Both the position numbers and the translations under genes were made by a program. This document shows positions 22,772 to 31,829 of a stretch of DNA of 48,003 nt, one piece after another; position 1 is the stretch's first letter; every line of letters starts with the position of its first letter. The notes beneath the pieces are model-generated. The model made no database searches. It was not told the DNA's origin and worked only from the letters and a program-made list of their open reading frames with translations. Origin of the DNA: Ruminococcus sp. (lineage in GTDB: Bacteria; Bacillota; Clostridia; Oscillospirales; Acutalibacteraceae); NCBI GenBank assembly GCA_022510955.1, contig JAFLSM010000015.1:1-48003 (forward strand), written 5' to 3'.

Positions 22772-24214
22772 TTGAAGCTGAAAAAGCAAAATGATGTTGC
22801 ATTAAGACCAAACATAAACCGCTCATTTATCATCAACCATTGGGCGTCCGATTGCAATGTGCGAGCAAATTCCAATAAAGTAAAAAAAGCTTTTACAGGC
22901 GGTATTGCCACTGTGCTTTCTGTATTTTTGCTTGGTGGCTGTAATATCACCGAGCTTGGAGGAGACGGTATGCTTCGCCCTCCGATGGCTATGGGCAGCG
23001 AGGCCGCTATTGAACAACTGATTGCAAGCACAACAAACAATAAATATATACTTAAATATCCGAAAAGCGGAAACAACCGAAGTGCAATTACAATGGCTGA
23101 CCTTAATGCGGACGAAAAAAACGAGGCTATTGCTTTTTGCCGTGAAAACGATGAAACCACTAAGATTCATATGCTTATCATGTATGAAAGCGATGGTCAG
23201 TGGCAGCTTGCAAATGACTATACAATAGAAGCAAGTGATGTTGACTGTGTTGATTTTGCAGATATCAGCGGAAACGGAAATCTTGAAATTTTAGCAGGTT
23301 TCAGCACTTTTACTCCAAATGTGAGCAAACTGTCATGCTACTCATATTCCGAAGGAATTACTTCGGAAATTACATCAGGAGAACTGTATTCAAGCATTTA
23401 TTGCGGTGACTTCAACTCAGATGGAGATGACGAAGTTATTGCCCTTCTCCTGTTCAATACCGAGAATGAGGCGTCAGCATCAATGCTTGATTACAGCAGT
23501 GAGAAAAACACGCTTTATTCTAAAGCAAGTGTTGCTATGGACCCGAATGTTGTGCGTTATCGAAATGTTGCAGTTACAAAGTTTGACAAGATAAACGCCT
23601 TGGTTGTAGACGGTGCCTTTGCAGATGAACAGCTAAACACTCAAATCATCTATTACAACACCGAGATGTCACTTTTGAGAAATCCACTTTACAAGGAAAA
23701 AAAATCAAGCTTTACGCAACGCAGTCTTCATATAAATTCAACAGACATTGACAACGACTCAGTGCTTGAAATTCCTTCAACAAGCAAAATGCCTGCGCCA
23801 AATGACACAGAAAATGAAAAGAAAACAAACAGAGTCGATTGGTACAGTTTTGACGAAGAAAACGAATCAACTCAAATAAAGCTAAGTATGATAGCCGACT
23901 ATGACCTTGACTTCTCCTTTACTATTCCTGATATTTGGAAGGGAGATGCGGTTACTGCACTGTATGGCGAAAACAAAAATGTTATTGAGTTTTATGAATG
24001 GAGCAAAAACTCACTCGGACAAAAACTGTTTGAAATTAAGGCATTTGATATTGCCGATTGGGATATCGGCAAAGGAATTGATGATTATGTTCTAATCTCA
24101 AAGAATGAAAAGCGTGCATTTGCCTTTAAAAAAGATAATGATGAAAATCAATTAAATTTGCAGGATGACGATATTAAAACAGCATTTTCAGCATTAGCCG
24201 ATTCTGCTGTATAA
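22772..24214 (+). CDS. Lipoprotein with FG-GAP/VCBS-like repeats
   Basis: Function unknown; surface lipoprotein next to a two-component system. The 480-residue protein starts at TTG, set by CAGGAGG nine bases upstream; an ATG five bases earlier is closed at once by a stop. An unusually long basic N-terminal region (about 40 residues) precedes a hydrophobic segment ending in the lipobox LLGGC with Cys57. The body has repeated calcium-loop-like strands: DLNADEKNEAIAF, DISGNGNLEILAGF, DFNSDGDDEVIALL and DIDNDSVLEIPS, as in FG-GAP or VCBS beta-propellers. The stop is two bases from a MITE insertion. It could serve a wall or solute-sensing role for the adjacent sensor kinase; this is inference. 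Confidence 0.8.
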   Translation: MKLKKQNDVALRPNINRSFIINHWASDCNVRANSNKVKKAFTGGIATVLSVFLLGGCNITELGGDGMLRPPMAMGSEAAIEQLIASTTNNKYILKYPKSGNNRSAITMADLNADEKNEAIAFCRENDETTKIHMLIMYESDGQWQLANDYTIEASDVDCVDFADISGNGNLEILAGFSTFTPNVSKLSCYSYSEGITSEITSGELYSSIYCGDFNSDGDDEVIALLLFNTENEASASMLDYSSEKNTLYSKASVAMDPNVVRYRNVAVTKFDKINALVVDGAFADEQLNTQIIYYNTEMSLLRNPLYKEKKSSFTQRSLHINSTDIDNDSVLEIPSTSKMPAPNDTENEKKTNRVDWYSFDEENESTQIKLSMIADYDLDFSFTIPDIWKGDAVTALYGENKNVIEFYEWSKNSLGQKLFEIKAFDIADWDIGKGIDDYVLISKNEKRAFAFKKDNDENQLNLQDDDIKTAFSALADSAV

Positions 24215-24218
24215 TTCA

Positions 24219-24374
24219 TACTAAACACCAATTAAAAATGGATATCTTTCAGGCATATTTTGCGTCACACATCGTGCCCTGTCCTCGAAAGGCGTCAGCC
24301 TTTCTGCGGTATGACACTCGTCTGACACAAAATCTGCTCTAAAATCTTATCTCACTTTCAATTTGTGTTTAGTA
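24219..24374. mobile_element. Full-length 156-bp MITE
   Basis: Terminal inverted repeats TACTAAACACCAATT and, reversed, TACTAAACACAAATT differ at one of 15 bases. TCA flanks both ends (24216-24218 and 24375-24377), a TNA-type target duplication. The interior has a GAAAGGC-GTCA-GCCTTTC hairpin and no coding capacity. Its left half equals the partial copy at 1-70. TNA duplications are made by some IS5-family (IS1031 group) transposases; the source transposase is not in the window. Confidence 0.88.
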
Positions 24375-24409
24375 TCAGATAATTTATAAAGTAAAACGGA
24401 GGTTTTGAA

Positions 24410-25117
24410 ATGAAAAAGATTCTTGTTTGTGAGGACGAATCGGCTATTCGTGACTTTGTCGTAATCAACCTTACCCGTGCAGGATATGATGTTGTCGAAG
24501 CTGACTGCGGTGAAATGGCACTGCAAAAATATGAAGAGCATGGCGGCGACTTTGATGTTGCTATCCTTGATGTTATGATGCCGGGCATTGACGGCTTTCA
24601 GGTTTGTAAGGAATTAAGAAATAAAAACGGAAGTATCGGCATTATTATGCTCTCTGCAAAAACACAGGAAATGGACAAGGTAACAGGACTTATGCTCGGT
24701 GCAGACGACTATGTTGCAAAGCCATTCTCTCCAAGTGAACTGCTTGCCCGTGTTGACTCACTTTACAGAAGAGTTGCCATTGCACAGCAGAAAAATGAGA
24801 ACAACTTTAAGGAAGAACTTAAATCCGGTAATTTTGTACTTAACCTCAGAAACCGTGCACTTTTAAAGGACGGTGTAATGATTGAGCTTACACAGGTTGA
24901 GTTTCAGATTATGGAGTACTTTTTCTCAAATCCGGGTGAACCGCTTGACCGAATTGATATTCTCCGCCATGTTTGGGGAGATGCATATGTCGGCGAGGAC
25001 AAGATTGTCGATGTTAATATCCGCAGACTCAGAATGAAGGTTGAGGACGAACCCTCAAATCCAAAGCACATCATCACCGTTTGGGGTCTTGGTTATCGCT
25101 GGGATGCAGGTAACTGA
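24410..25117 (+). CDS. OmpR/PhoB-family response regulator
   Basis: Transcription factor controlled by the sensor kinase encoded next. The 235-residue protein has a receiver domain with acidic pocket CEDE, phosphorylation site Asp54 (AILDVMMPG), a Ser in the usual Thr position (LSAKTQ) and Lys104 (AKPFSP), then a winged helix domain with LTQVEFQIMEYFFSNPGEPLDR, DKIVDVNIRRLRMKVED and VWGLGYRWD. Ribosome binding site CGGAGG is clear. It is 37 bp before the kinase gene, so they share a message. The MITE at 24219-24374 occupies its upstream region, so its promoter is either inside the MITE, in the 35 bp after it, or further back before the lipoprotein. Confidence 0.95.
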   Translation: MKKILVCEDESAIRDFVVINLTRAGYDVVEADCGEMALQKYEEHGGDFDVAILDVMMPGIDGFQVCKELRNKNGSIGIIMLSAKTQEMDKVTGLMLGADDYVAKPFSPSELLARVDSLYRRVAIAQQKNENNFKEELKSGNFVLNLRNRALLKDGVMIELTQVEFQIMEYFFSNPGEPLDRIDILRHVWGDAYVGEDKIVDVNIRRLRMKVEDEPSNPKHIITVWGLGYRWDAGN

Positions 25118-25154
25118 TTAAATCATAACTATAAAATAAGGAGGACAACAGCAG

Positions 25155-26621
25155 ATGTTTAAAGGCATTAGCAAAAGATGGATGCTTAATACTCTCAGTG
25201 TTACACTGACAATCATCATCTTAATTGTTGTCAGTCTTATTTTTGTTGTTACATATCTTTTTCAAAGTAGTGTTGAACAAAGTCTTAACACCACAAGCAG
25301 TGAACTTTCGCTCGTATTTTCGGGATACAGAAGCGACACATCATCTGCTTTTAACTCATCTGCAAGAGATTATGTAGAAAATTTTGAGGACAAAGAAAAA
25401 ATGGAGGTTATGGTAATAAACTCCTCTGGAAGAATTATTATGACTACCACAGGCTTTGTCCCATCTGAAAAAACAGAAATCCCCGACTTTGAAGAGGCAA
25501 AAACAAATGACGAGGGCGTTGCATTTTGGAACGGCAAGCTTGACTCAGGCGAAAATGCAATGAGCCAGACACGCATAATCAAAAATGCCGACGACACAGT
25601 GGTTGGCGCTATCCGATATATGGTTTCAATGGACCCTGTCAACAGTCGCATAATGATTATTTCGGCTATTATTATCATTATCGGCATTGTTATTATGGCT
25701 CTTGTAATCATATCTGGAGTAATGTTTTTGAGTTCAATCATCAAACCTATTCGCAATCTTTCGGTAATTGCTGACCGAATTGCACACGGAGACTTTTCGG
25801 CATCAAGCAAAATTGACCATAAATATGACGATGAAATCGGTGACCTTTGCGATGCAATCAGTGATATGGCAAAGGATTTGGAAACCACCGAGCAGACAAA
25901 AAACGACTTTATATCTCGTGTTTCTCATGAATTAAGAACTCCTCTTACAGCTATTAAAGGCTGGGCAGAAACAATGCAGCTTTCCGACAAAGGCAAGCTT
26001 GACAGACGCACATTCGACAAGGGTATGGGTGTTATTATCAAAGAAAGCTCCCGACTTACAAGCATTGTTGAAGAACTGCTGGACTTTAGCCGAATTCAAA
26101 GCGGCAGAATGATATTAATGAACGAAAAACTCGATATTCTTGCAGAGTTTGATGAAACAGTGTATATGCTCAAGGAGCGTGCCGTAAAAGAGGGCAAACA
26201 TCTTTTATATGATGAACCTGAGACTGTATTTCCTGTTGTATACGGTGACAGAAACAGGCTTAAACAGGTATTCATTAACATTCTTGACAACGCATTAAAA
26301 TACACACCGAAAAACGGTGTGGTTGCAGCTCAGGTAATCTATTCCAAAGATGAGCCTGATATAATAAAAATTGTAGTCACCGACACAGGCTGTGGTATTT
26401 CTGCCGAGGACTTGCCAAAGGTTAAGGAAAGGTTCTATAAGGCAAATCAGTCTGTCGGCGGTTCGGGCATAGGTCTTGCCGTTGCAGATGAAATTATGAA
26501 TCTACACAACGGCTCGCTCGACATTGAAAGCGGAGTGGATGTAGGTACAACTGTAACACTTACTTTCCCTATCTACAAAGAGGGTGAAGAAAACACTATG
26601 CCTGAAAGCATTAAATTGTAA
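25155..26621 (+). CDS. Two-component sensor histidine kinase
   Basis: Membrane sensor that phosphorylates the regulator encoded upstream. The 488-residue protein has a first membrane helix (about 13-36), an extracellular sensor region (37-163), a second helix (about 165-193), a HAMP domain (196-245), a HisKA helix with His258 in SHELRTPLTAIKGW, and an ATPase domain with the N box NILDNALKY, DTGCGIS and GGSGIGLAVADEIM. The order and spacing are like PhoR/WalK/ResE-type kinases. The extracellular part has no domain I recognise. The C-terminus runs to within 23 bases of the DUF1385 start. Good AGGAGGACA ribosome binding site. Confidence 0.94.
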   Translation: MFKGISKRWMLNTLSVTLTIIILIVVSLIFVVTYLFQSSVEQSLNTTSSELSLVFSGYRSDTSSAFNSSARDYVENFEDKEKMEVMVINSSGRIIMTTTGFVPSEKTEIPDFEEAKTNDEGVAFWNGKLDSGENAMSQTRIIKNADDTVVGAIRYMVSMDPVNSRIMIISAIIIIIGIVIMALVIISGVMFLSSIIKPIRNLSVIADRIAHGDFSASSKIDHKYDDEIGDLCDAISDMAKDLETTEQTKNDFISRVSHELRTPLTAIKGWAETMQLSDKGKLDRRTFDKGMGVIIKESSRLTSIVEELLDFSRIQSGRMILMNEKLDILAEFDETVYMLKERAVKEGKHLLYDEPETVFPVVYGDRNRLKQVFINILDNALKYTPKNGVVAAQVIYSKDEPDIIKIVVTDTGCGISAEDLPKVKERFYKANQSVGGSGIGLAVADEIMNLHNGSLDIESGVDVGTTVTLTFPIYKEGEENTMPESIKL

Positions 26622-26643
26622 GTTGCATAGAAAGGACTTTGTA

Positions 26644-27630
26644 ATGGCCAAAAACAAAACTAAAAAAATTACCTCAATCGGTGGCAGTGCTTTGATTGAA
26701 GGTATTATGATGAGAGGTCCTAAACGCACTACTGTTTGCGTCAGGACAGGTGAAAATGACATTTACAGCGAGGACATTGATGTAAAAACACTGGCATCTC
26801 GCTTTAAAATATTTCGAGTTCCGTTTATCAGAGGTATTGCAGGCTTGATTGACTCAATGCGTCTTTCATACAAATCTCTTATGCTGTCTGCCGACAAGGC
26901 TATTGAAGCAGGTGAAATAGAAGAAGAGGAACCGTCAAAGTTCGAAAAATGGCTTGACGAAAAATTCGGCGACAAGCTCTTAAAGATTATTATGGTTTTT
27001 GCATCAATTCTCGGTGTGGCACTTGCAGTGGGACTGTTCTTTTTTGTTCCGTCATTCCTCTTTGACCTGTCTGCAAACTTTGTGCCTGCATTCAAGGGCG
27101 AAGGTGAACTTGCTGTATTCTGTAAATCAGTATTTGAGGGTGTTCTGAAAATAGTTTTATTTCTGCTTTATATTATCGTTTGTTCACAGATGACAGAAAT
27201 GAAGCGTGTATTTATGTATCACGGCGCTGAGCACAAGGCAATCTTCTGCTATGAAAACGAAGAAGAACTAACAGTTGAAAATGTAAGAAAGCAAACTCGT
27301 TTTCATCCTCGTTGCGGCACAAGCTTTATGGTGCTGATGTTGGTTGTTGGTATTGTAGTTGGTCTTTTTGTTCCTGTTGCACCATTCGGCATAGGATTTT
27401 TAAGACCTGTTTTCAAAATTTTGCTCCTCCCTGTCTCCTGCGGAGTAGGCTATGAGCTGATTAAAATTTGTTCAAAGCATGACAATCTTTTCACTCGCAT
27501 TATTGCAGCTCCCGGCTTGTGGGCACAGCGTATAACAACTAAAAACCCCGATGACAAGATGATTGAAGTTGCCATTGAGGCAATTAACGCCGTTATTCCT
27601 GAGGACGGCTCTGACATTGTGAACCAATAA
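26644..27630 (+). CDS. DUF1385 membrane protein (YqhQ-like)
   Basis: A 328-residue integral membrane protein of the DUF1385 family, found beside prmC or prfA in many Firmicutes; function unsettled. It begins with the family signature SIGGSALIEGIMMRGPKRTTVCVR, has membrane helices at about 105-140 and 155-185, the conserved histidine-rich motif MYHGAEHKAIFCYENEEELTVENVRKQTRFHPRCGTSF, and two further helices (about 225-265). The His and Cys residues suggest a metal or substrate site. The start at MAKNKTKK has GAAAGGAC upstream; the open frame extends 20 codons earlier, overlapping the kinase gene. It overlaps prmC by one base. Confidence 0.88.
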   Translation: MAKNKTKKITSIGGSALIEGIMMRGPKRTTVCVRTGENDIYSEDIDVKTLASRFKIFRVPFIRGIAGLIDSMRLSYKSLMLSADKAIEAGEIEEEEPSKFEKWLDEKFGDKLLKIIMVFASILGVALAVGLFFFVPSFLFDLSANFVPAFKGEGELAVFCKSVFEGVLKIVLFLLYIIVCSQMTEMKRVFMYHGAEHKAIFCYENEEELTVENVRKQTRFHPRCGTSFMVLMLVVGIVVGLFVPVAPFGIGFLRPVFKILLLPVSCGVGYELIKICSKHDNLFTRIIAAPGLWAQRITTKNPDDKMIEVAIEAINAVIPEDGSDIVNQ

Positions 27631-28472
27631 TGAAAATTGAACAGGCTTACAAGGAATGTAAAAATTGCCTTGAAAAATTAGAAGTATGCGACCCTGCATT
27701 TGAAACAATGTGCATTTTTGAACAGGAATTCTCACTTAATCGGTCAGGCATAATTGTCCACGGCGACGACGAATTTTCTGAGAACAATCTACAAAAATTA
27801 AAGGAAATTCTTGAGCAAAGAGCAAAAAAGGAGCCTTTGCAATACATTCTGGGCAGTTGGAACTTTTGCGGTTTTGATTTTTTTGTCGGCGAAGGAGTAC
27901 TTATTCCCCGTGATGACACTGAGGTAGTACTCAACCTTTGCCTTGAATTTCTTGAAAATTGCAAAAGCAAAAAAACGATTGACCTTTGTGCAGGAAGCGG
28001 AGCAATATCGGTTGCATTAAACAAGCTTGCCGACGCAGATGTAACATCTGTTGAATTAAGCGATAAGGCTTTTGCTTATCTTGAAAAAAACACTGCATAC
28101 AATAAGGCAGACATCAAAATGATTAAAGGCGATATTTTTAAATGTTACAAAAATTTTGATGACAATCTTTTTGATTTGATAGTTTCCAACCCTCCATACA
28201 TAAAATCTGATGATATCAAAACCTTGCAGTACGAGGTGCAAAAAGAGCCTACAATAGCTCTCGACGGCGGTACAGACGGCTTTGACTTTTATCGTGCAAT
28301 CATAAAGGATTGGAGCAAAAAGCTCAAAAAAGGCGGTGCTCTTGCCTTTGAGCTAGGCGAAGAACAGGCTGAATATGTTGCAGAGCTTATGGAAAATGAG
28401 GGCTTTGTAAGCATAAAAACGGCACTTGACCTTTCAGGAATTAAGCGTGCGATAATCGGAATTCGTTCCTGA
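27630..28472 (+). CDS. prmC: Peptide chain release factor N5-glutamine methyltransferase
   Basis: Methylates the Gln of the GGQ motif in release factors 1 and 2. The 280-residue protein has a helical N-terminal domain with PLQYILGSWNFCGFDFFVGEGVLIPRDDTE (the usual PRPETE is PRDDTE), a class I methyltransferase fold with DLCAGSGAISVAL and the catalytic NPPYI motif in LIVSNPPYIKSDDI, and a C-terminal FELGEEQAEYV. Length is typical. ATG overlaps the TAA of the DUF1385 gene. No prfA is beside it here, unlike many relatives. Confidence 0.94.
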   Translation: MKIEQAYKECKNCLEKLEVCDPAFETMCIFEQEFSLNRSGIIVHGDDEFSENNLQKLKEILEQRAKKEPLQYILGSWNFCGFDFFVGEGVLIPRDDTEVVLNLCLEFLENCKSKKTIDLCAGSGAISVALNKLADADVTSVELSDKAFAYLEKNTAYNKADIKMIKGDIFKCYKNFDDNLFDLIVSNPPYIKSDDIKTLQYEVQKEPTIALDGGTDGFDFYRAIIKDWSKKLKKGGALAFELGEEQAEYVAELMENEGFVSIKTALDLSGIKRAIIGIRS

Positions 28473-28513
28473 TAAATTTTGATGATCACTGAAAATTGAT
28501 GTTTATCGTTAAG

Positions 28514-28645
28514 CAAAAGTTTAAATTTTGGGATACTGCATTATAGACTTAATTAAACTTACATAGCGGAGATAACAAGCATTCGGTTGGTTGCATTTAT
28601 CCGAGCAATTTTCTATAAAGAATAAAATATAGAAAATTTGTTCGA
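28514..28645. repeat. Structured intergenic repeat, copy 2, in the recA upstream region
   Basis: Shares AAGTTTRAATTTYGGGATA, the CTTA..AGCG block and TATCCGAGCA with 241-400. The plus strand can pair AAGTTTAA (28517-28524) with TTAAACTT (28553-28560), and GGATA (28531-28535) with TATCC (28598-28602), at almost the same distance as in copy 1 (67 against 68). It is followed by a long hairpin GAGCAATTTTCTATA / TATAGAAAATTTGTTC (28604-28643). Could be an independent small RNA or part of the recA leader. Confidence 0.5.
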
Positions 28646-28731
28646 TATTTCTATTGCAATTTTTCTGTATGTATTTTATAATTAGAATAATAATTATTTC
28701 GGACAAATCCGAATGTGCGGAGGTATATATT

Positions 28732-29853
28732 ATGGCAGTTGACAAGAATAAAGCGCTTGAAACAGCGTTATCACAAATTGAAAAACAATTCGGAAAAGGT
28801 GCAGTAATGCGCCTTGGTGAAAACAAGCACATGAGCATTGACCACATATCAACAGGCTCACTTTCACTTGATATTGCACTTGGTATCGGTGGTCTTCCAA
28901 GAGGAAGAATTGTTGAAATCTACGGACCTGAGTCATCAGGTAAAACTACCCTCTCACTTCACTGTATTGCAGAGGGTCAGAAAAACGGCGGCAATGTTGC
29001 CTTTATTGATGTTGAGCATGCTCTTGACCCTACATATGCAGCAGCACTCGGCGTTGATGTTGATTCACTGCTCGTATCACAGCCTGACACAGGTGAAGAC
29101 GCCCTCGAAATTGCCGAGGCACTCATCCGCAGTGGAGCTATTGATGTTATTGTAATTGACTCAGTTGCCGCCCTTGTTCCAAAGGCAGAAATTGAGGGTG
29201 AAATGGGCGACAGCCATGTTGGATTGCACGCACGCCTTATGTCACAGGCTTTAAGAAAGCTTGCAGGTGCAATCAACAAATCAAATTGTGTTGCAATCTT
29301 TATCAACCAGCTTCGTGAAAAGGTTGGTGTTATATACGGAAACCCTGAGGTAACAACAGGCGGTAGAGCATTGAAATTTTACAGCTCTGTTCGTATTGAT
29401 ATAAGAAGAGTTGAAACCCTAAAAGCAAACGGCGAAATGATTGGTTCTCGCACAAGAGCAAAGGTTGTTAAGAATAAAATTGCGCCACCGTTCAGAGAGG
29501 CTGAATTTGATATTATGTATGGTGAGGGTATCAGCCGTAACGGTGAATTGCTTGATATTGCAGTAAAGCTTGACATTGTTCAAAAGTCCGGTTCCTGGTT
29601 CAGTTACAACGGCAACCGTCTTGCACAGGGTCGTGACAAGGTAAAAGAACTTCTTAGAAACGATGAAAATCTTATGAAAGAAATTGAGGCACAGGTTTGG
29701 GAGAATGTTGACAAGCTTTATGACCGCAAGCCGTCAGCACCAAAGGCAAAGATTACAGAGATTCCTGCCGCAGACAATTCTGTAGAAGAACCTGCAAAAA
29801 AATCCGCTGCAAAGAAAAGCAGTGCAAAAATTGATGTTTTGGTTGACGACTGA
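28732..29853 (+). CDS. recA: RecA recombinase
   Basis: ATP-dependent strand exchange in homologous recombination and co-protease for LexA-type repressors. The 373-residue protein has Walker [23 protein letters not shown], Walker [13 protein letters not shown], loop 1 [56 protein letters not shown], and the family-defining [16 protein letters not shown] region (here [12 protein letters not shown]). A C-terminal tail rich in Lys, Ala and Ser ends in an acidic stretch. Start set by GCGGAGG seven bases upstream of ATGGCAGTT; the frame is open upstream. No clear LexA box GAACnnnnGTTC was seen in the leader. Overlaps recX by one base. Confidence 0.98.
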   Translation: MAVDKNKALETALSQIEKQFGKGAVMRLGENKHMSIDHISTGSLSLDIALGIGGLPRGRIVEIYGPESSGKTTLSLHCIAEGQKNGGNVAFIDVEHALDPTYAAALGVDVDSLLVSQPDTGEDALEIAEALIRSGAIDVIVIDSVAALVPKAEIEGEMGDSHVGLHARLMSQALRKLAGAINKSNCVAIFINQLREKVGVIYGNPEVTTGGRALKFYSSVRIDIRRVETLKANGEMIGSRTRAKVVKNKIAPPFREAEFDIMYGEGISRNGELLDIAVKLDIVQKSGSWFSYNGNRLAQGRDKVKELLRNDENLMKEIEAQVWENVDKLYDRKPSAPKAKITEIPAADNSVEEPAKKSAAKKSSAKIDVLVDD

Positions 29854-30473
29854 TGACCATTACCGCTATTGAACCTCGAAAAAAGGGATTGAGTGCATTA
29901 TTTATTGACGGTGAATTTGCCATGAAGCTTGACACTCAAACTCTGCTTGAAAATAGATTTGATGTCGGTCGTGATATTGATGATGACGAACTGCACGAGA
30001 TTATTGCACTGAGCAACGAACGCAGAGCAAAGGAAAAGGCGCTGTGGCTTATATCATATCGTGACCACTCAAAAAAAGAGCTTGCCGACAAAATCAAGCG
30101 TACCTGCGACGAAGAATCTGCCCAAAAGGCGGTTGACAGGCTTGAAGAACTCGGACTTGTAAATGACGAAGGCTTTGCACGCCGATATGCAGAGCAGTTA
30201 TTATTTTCAAAGCATATGTCAAAGCGTGGGGCGGTCTATGAGCTTTCACGCAAAGGCATTGACAAAGAGCTTGCAGAAGAAATTCTTGAGAACATTGATG
30301 TTGACGAAGAAGAAGAAATCAGAGCAGTTCTTGAGAAAAAATATAGAAATATTGATGACGAAAAAATCAGACGCAGAGCGGTTTCTGCATTGCAGAGACT
30401 CGGATACGGCTGGAACAGCATCAAACACGCAATGGAAAATTATTCAAATTATATAGAGGAAGACAGCATATGA
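29853..30473 (+). CDS. recX: Regulatory protein RecX
   Basis: Modulator that caps or inhibits RecA filaments. The 206-residue protein is made of three-helix repeats with ALWLISYRDHSKKELADKI, VDRLEELGLVNDEGFARRYAEQLL, KRGAVYELSRKGIDKELAEEIL and a C-terminal RRAVSALQRLGYGWNSIKHAM. It begins [23 protein letters not shown]. The TGATG junction with recA and the ATGA overlap with rimO show tight translational coupling. Confidence 0.92.
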   Translation: MTITAIEPRKKGLSALFIDGEFAMKLDTQTLLENRFDVGRDIDDDELHEIIALSNERRAKEKALWLISYRDHSKKELADKIKRTCDEESAQKAVDRLEELGLVNDEGFARRYAEQLLFSKHMSKRGAVYELSRKGIDKELAEEILENIDVDEEEEIRAVLEKKYRNIDDEKIRRRAVSALQRLGYGWNSIKHAMENYSNYIEEDSI

Positions 30474-31807
30474 ATTATAAAGTTGGTATTGTATCTCTTG
30501 GCTGTGCAAAAAATCAGGTTGACGCCGAGATGCTTTTGTTCACACTAAAACAGCGTGGCTTTATCATAGTAAATGACCCTGCTGATGCAGATTGCGTTAT
30601 TGTCAACACCTGCGGTTTTATTGAAAGCGCCAAGCAGGAAAGCATTGACGAGATTATTGAACTCGGCAAGCTGAAGCAGGAAGGCACAATCAAGGCCATT
30701 GTTGTTACGGGATGTCTTGCACAGCGTTATCAGAATGAGATAACAAGACAGCTTTATGAGGTTGACGCCGCAGTCGGAATTGGTGCAAACAGCCAAATTG
30801 CCGATATTGTTTATAATGTTTTAGACAGCAAAGACCACAAGAATATTGAGATGTTCCCCGATAGGGTATGTCTTCCTCTTGAGGGCGGCAGAATCCAGTC
30901 CACCCCTTCCTATACTGCTTATATAAAAATTGCAGAGGGCTGTGATAACTGCTGTACCTATTGTGCAATTCCGCAAATCAGGGGCAAATTCAGAAGCCGA
31001 AAACCTGAGGATATTATCAGTGAGGCTGAAAGCCTTGCAAAAAGCGGTGTTGTGGAGCTTAATGTTATTGCACAGGATACCACAAGATATGGCGAGGATT
31101 TGTTCGGCGAGCCTTATCTTGCAAAACTTTTGCAAAAACTCTGTAAAATCGACGGATTAAAATGGATAAGAGTGCTATACTGTTATCCGGACAGACTCAC
31201 AGACGAGCTTATTGACACTATTGCAACTGAAGATAAAATCGTTAAATACATAGATTTACCGCTACAGCACTGTAACGGCAGTGTACTCAAACGAATGAAT
31301 CGTCATGGCAATCTTGAGGAGCTTACGGCTCTTATAAACAAAATCAGGGCAAAAATTCCGAATGTTATTCTTCGTACAACATTTATAACGGGCTTTCCGG
31401 GAGAAACAGAGGAGCAATTTGAAGAGCTTGCACAGTTTGCGGCAGATATGAAGTTTGAGCGTCTCGGTTGCTTTGCGTACTCTCAGGAGGAAAATACTCC
31501 GGCGGCAAAAATGCCTGACCAGATTGAAGAAGAAATTAAGCAAAAGCGTGCCGAAATCATTATGGATCACCAGCAGAGCGTTATGGCTGAATACTGCGAA
31601 AACCTAATCGGCACTGAAGTAGAAGTGCTTGTGGAAGGCTTTGATAAGCTTGCCGAATGCTACTTTGGCAGAAGCTATGCCGATTCACCCGAAGTTGACG
31701 GTTGTGTATTTTTCACCTGTAAAAGCAGAAAGCCTATAATCGGTGAATTTGCCAAGGTAAAAATTACAGATTATATGGGCTGTGACCCTGTGGGCGAAAC
31801 CGAATAA
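30470..31807 (+). CDS. rimO: Ribosomal protein S12 methylthiotransferase
   Basis: Radical SAM enzyme that adds a methylthio group to Asp of ribosomal protein S12. The 445-residue protein has an N-terminal UPF0004 domain with three Cys for an auxiliary cluster (SLGCAKNQVDAE, VNTCGFIESAKQES, VTGCLAQRY), a radical SAM core with the CxxxCxxC motif in EGCDNCCTYCAIPQIRG, and a C-terminal TRAM domain. The spacing and the SLGCAKN and GFIESAKQES motifs separate RimO from MiaB. It overlaps recX by four bases (ATGA) and precedes pgsA by 22 bp. Confidence 0.96.
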   Translation: MNYKVGIVSLGCAKNQVDAEMLLFTLKQRGFIIVNDPADADCVIVNTCGFIESAKQESIDEIIELGKLKQEGTIKAIVVTGCLAQRYQNEITRQLYEVDAAVGIGANSQIADIVYNVLDSKDHKNIEMFPDRVCLPLEGGRIQSTPSYTAYIKIAEGCDNCCTYCAIPQIRGKFRSRKPEDIISEAESLAKSGVVELNVIAQDTTRYGEDLFGEPYLAKLLQKLCKIDGLKWIRVLYCYPDRLTDELIDTIATEDKIVKYIDLPLQHCNGSVLKRMNRHGNLEELTALINKIRAKIPNVILRTTFITGFPGETEEQFEELAQFAADMKFERLGCFAYSQEENTPAAKMPDQIEEEIKQKRAEIIMDHQQSVMAEYCENLIGTEVEVLVEGFDKLAECYFGRSYADSPEVDGCVFFTCKSRKPIIGEFAKVKITDYMGCDPVGETE

Positions 31808-31829
31808 AATTGATTTGGAAGGCAACAAA

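Noticed and set aside
28521..28847. Minus-strand open frame of 108 codons over the recA start
   Set aside because: It overlaps recA in antisense and has low-complexity content with no ribosome binding site.
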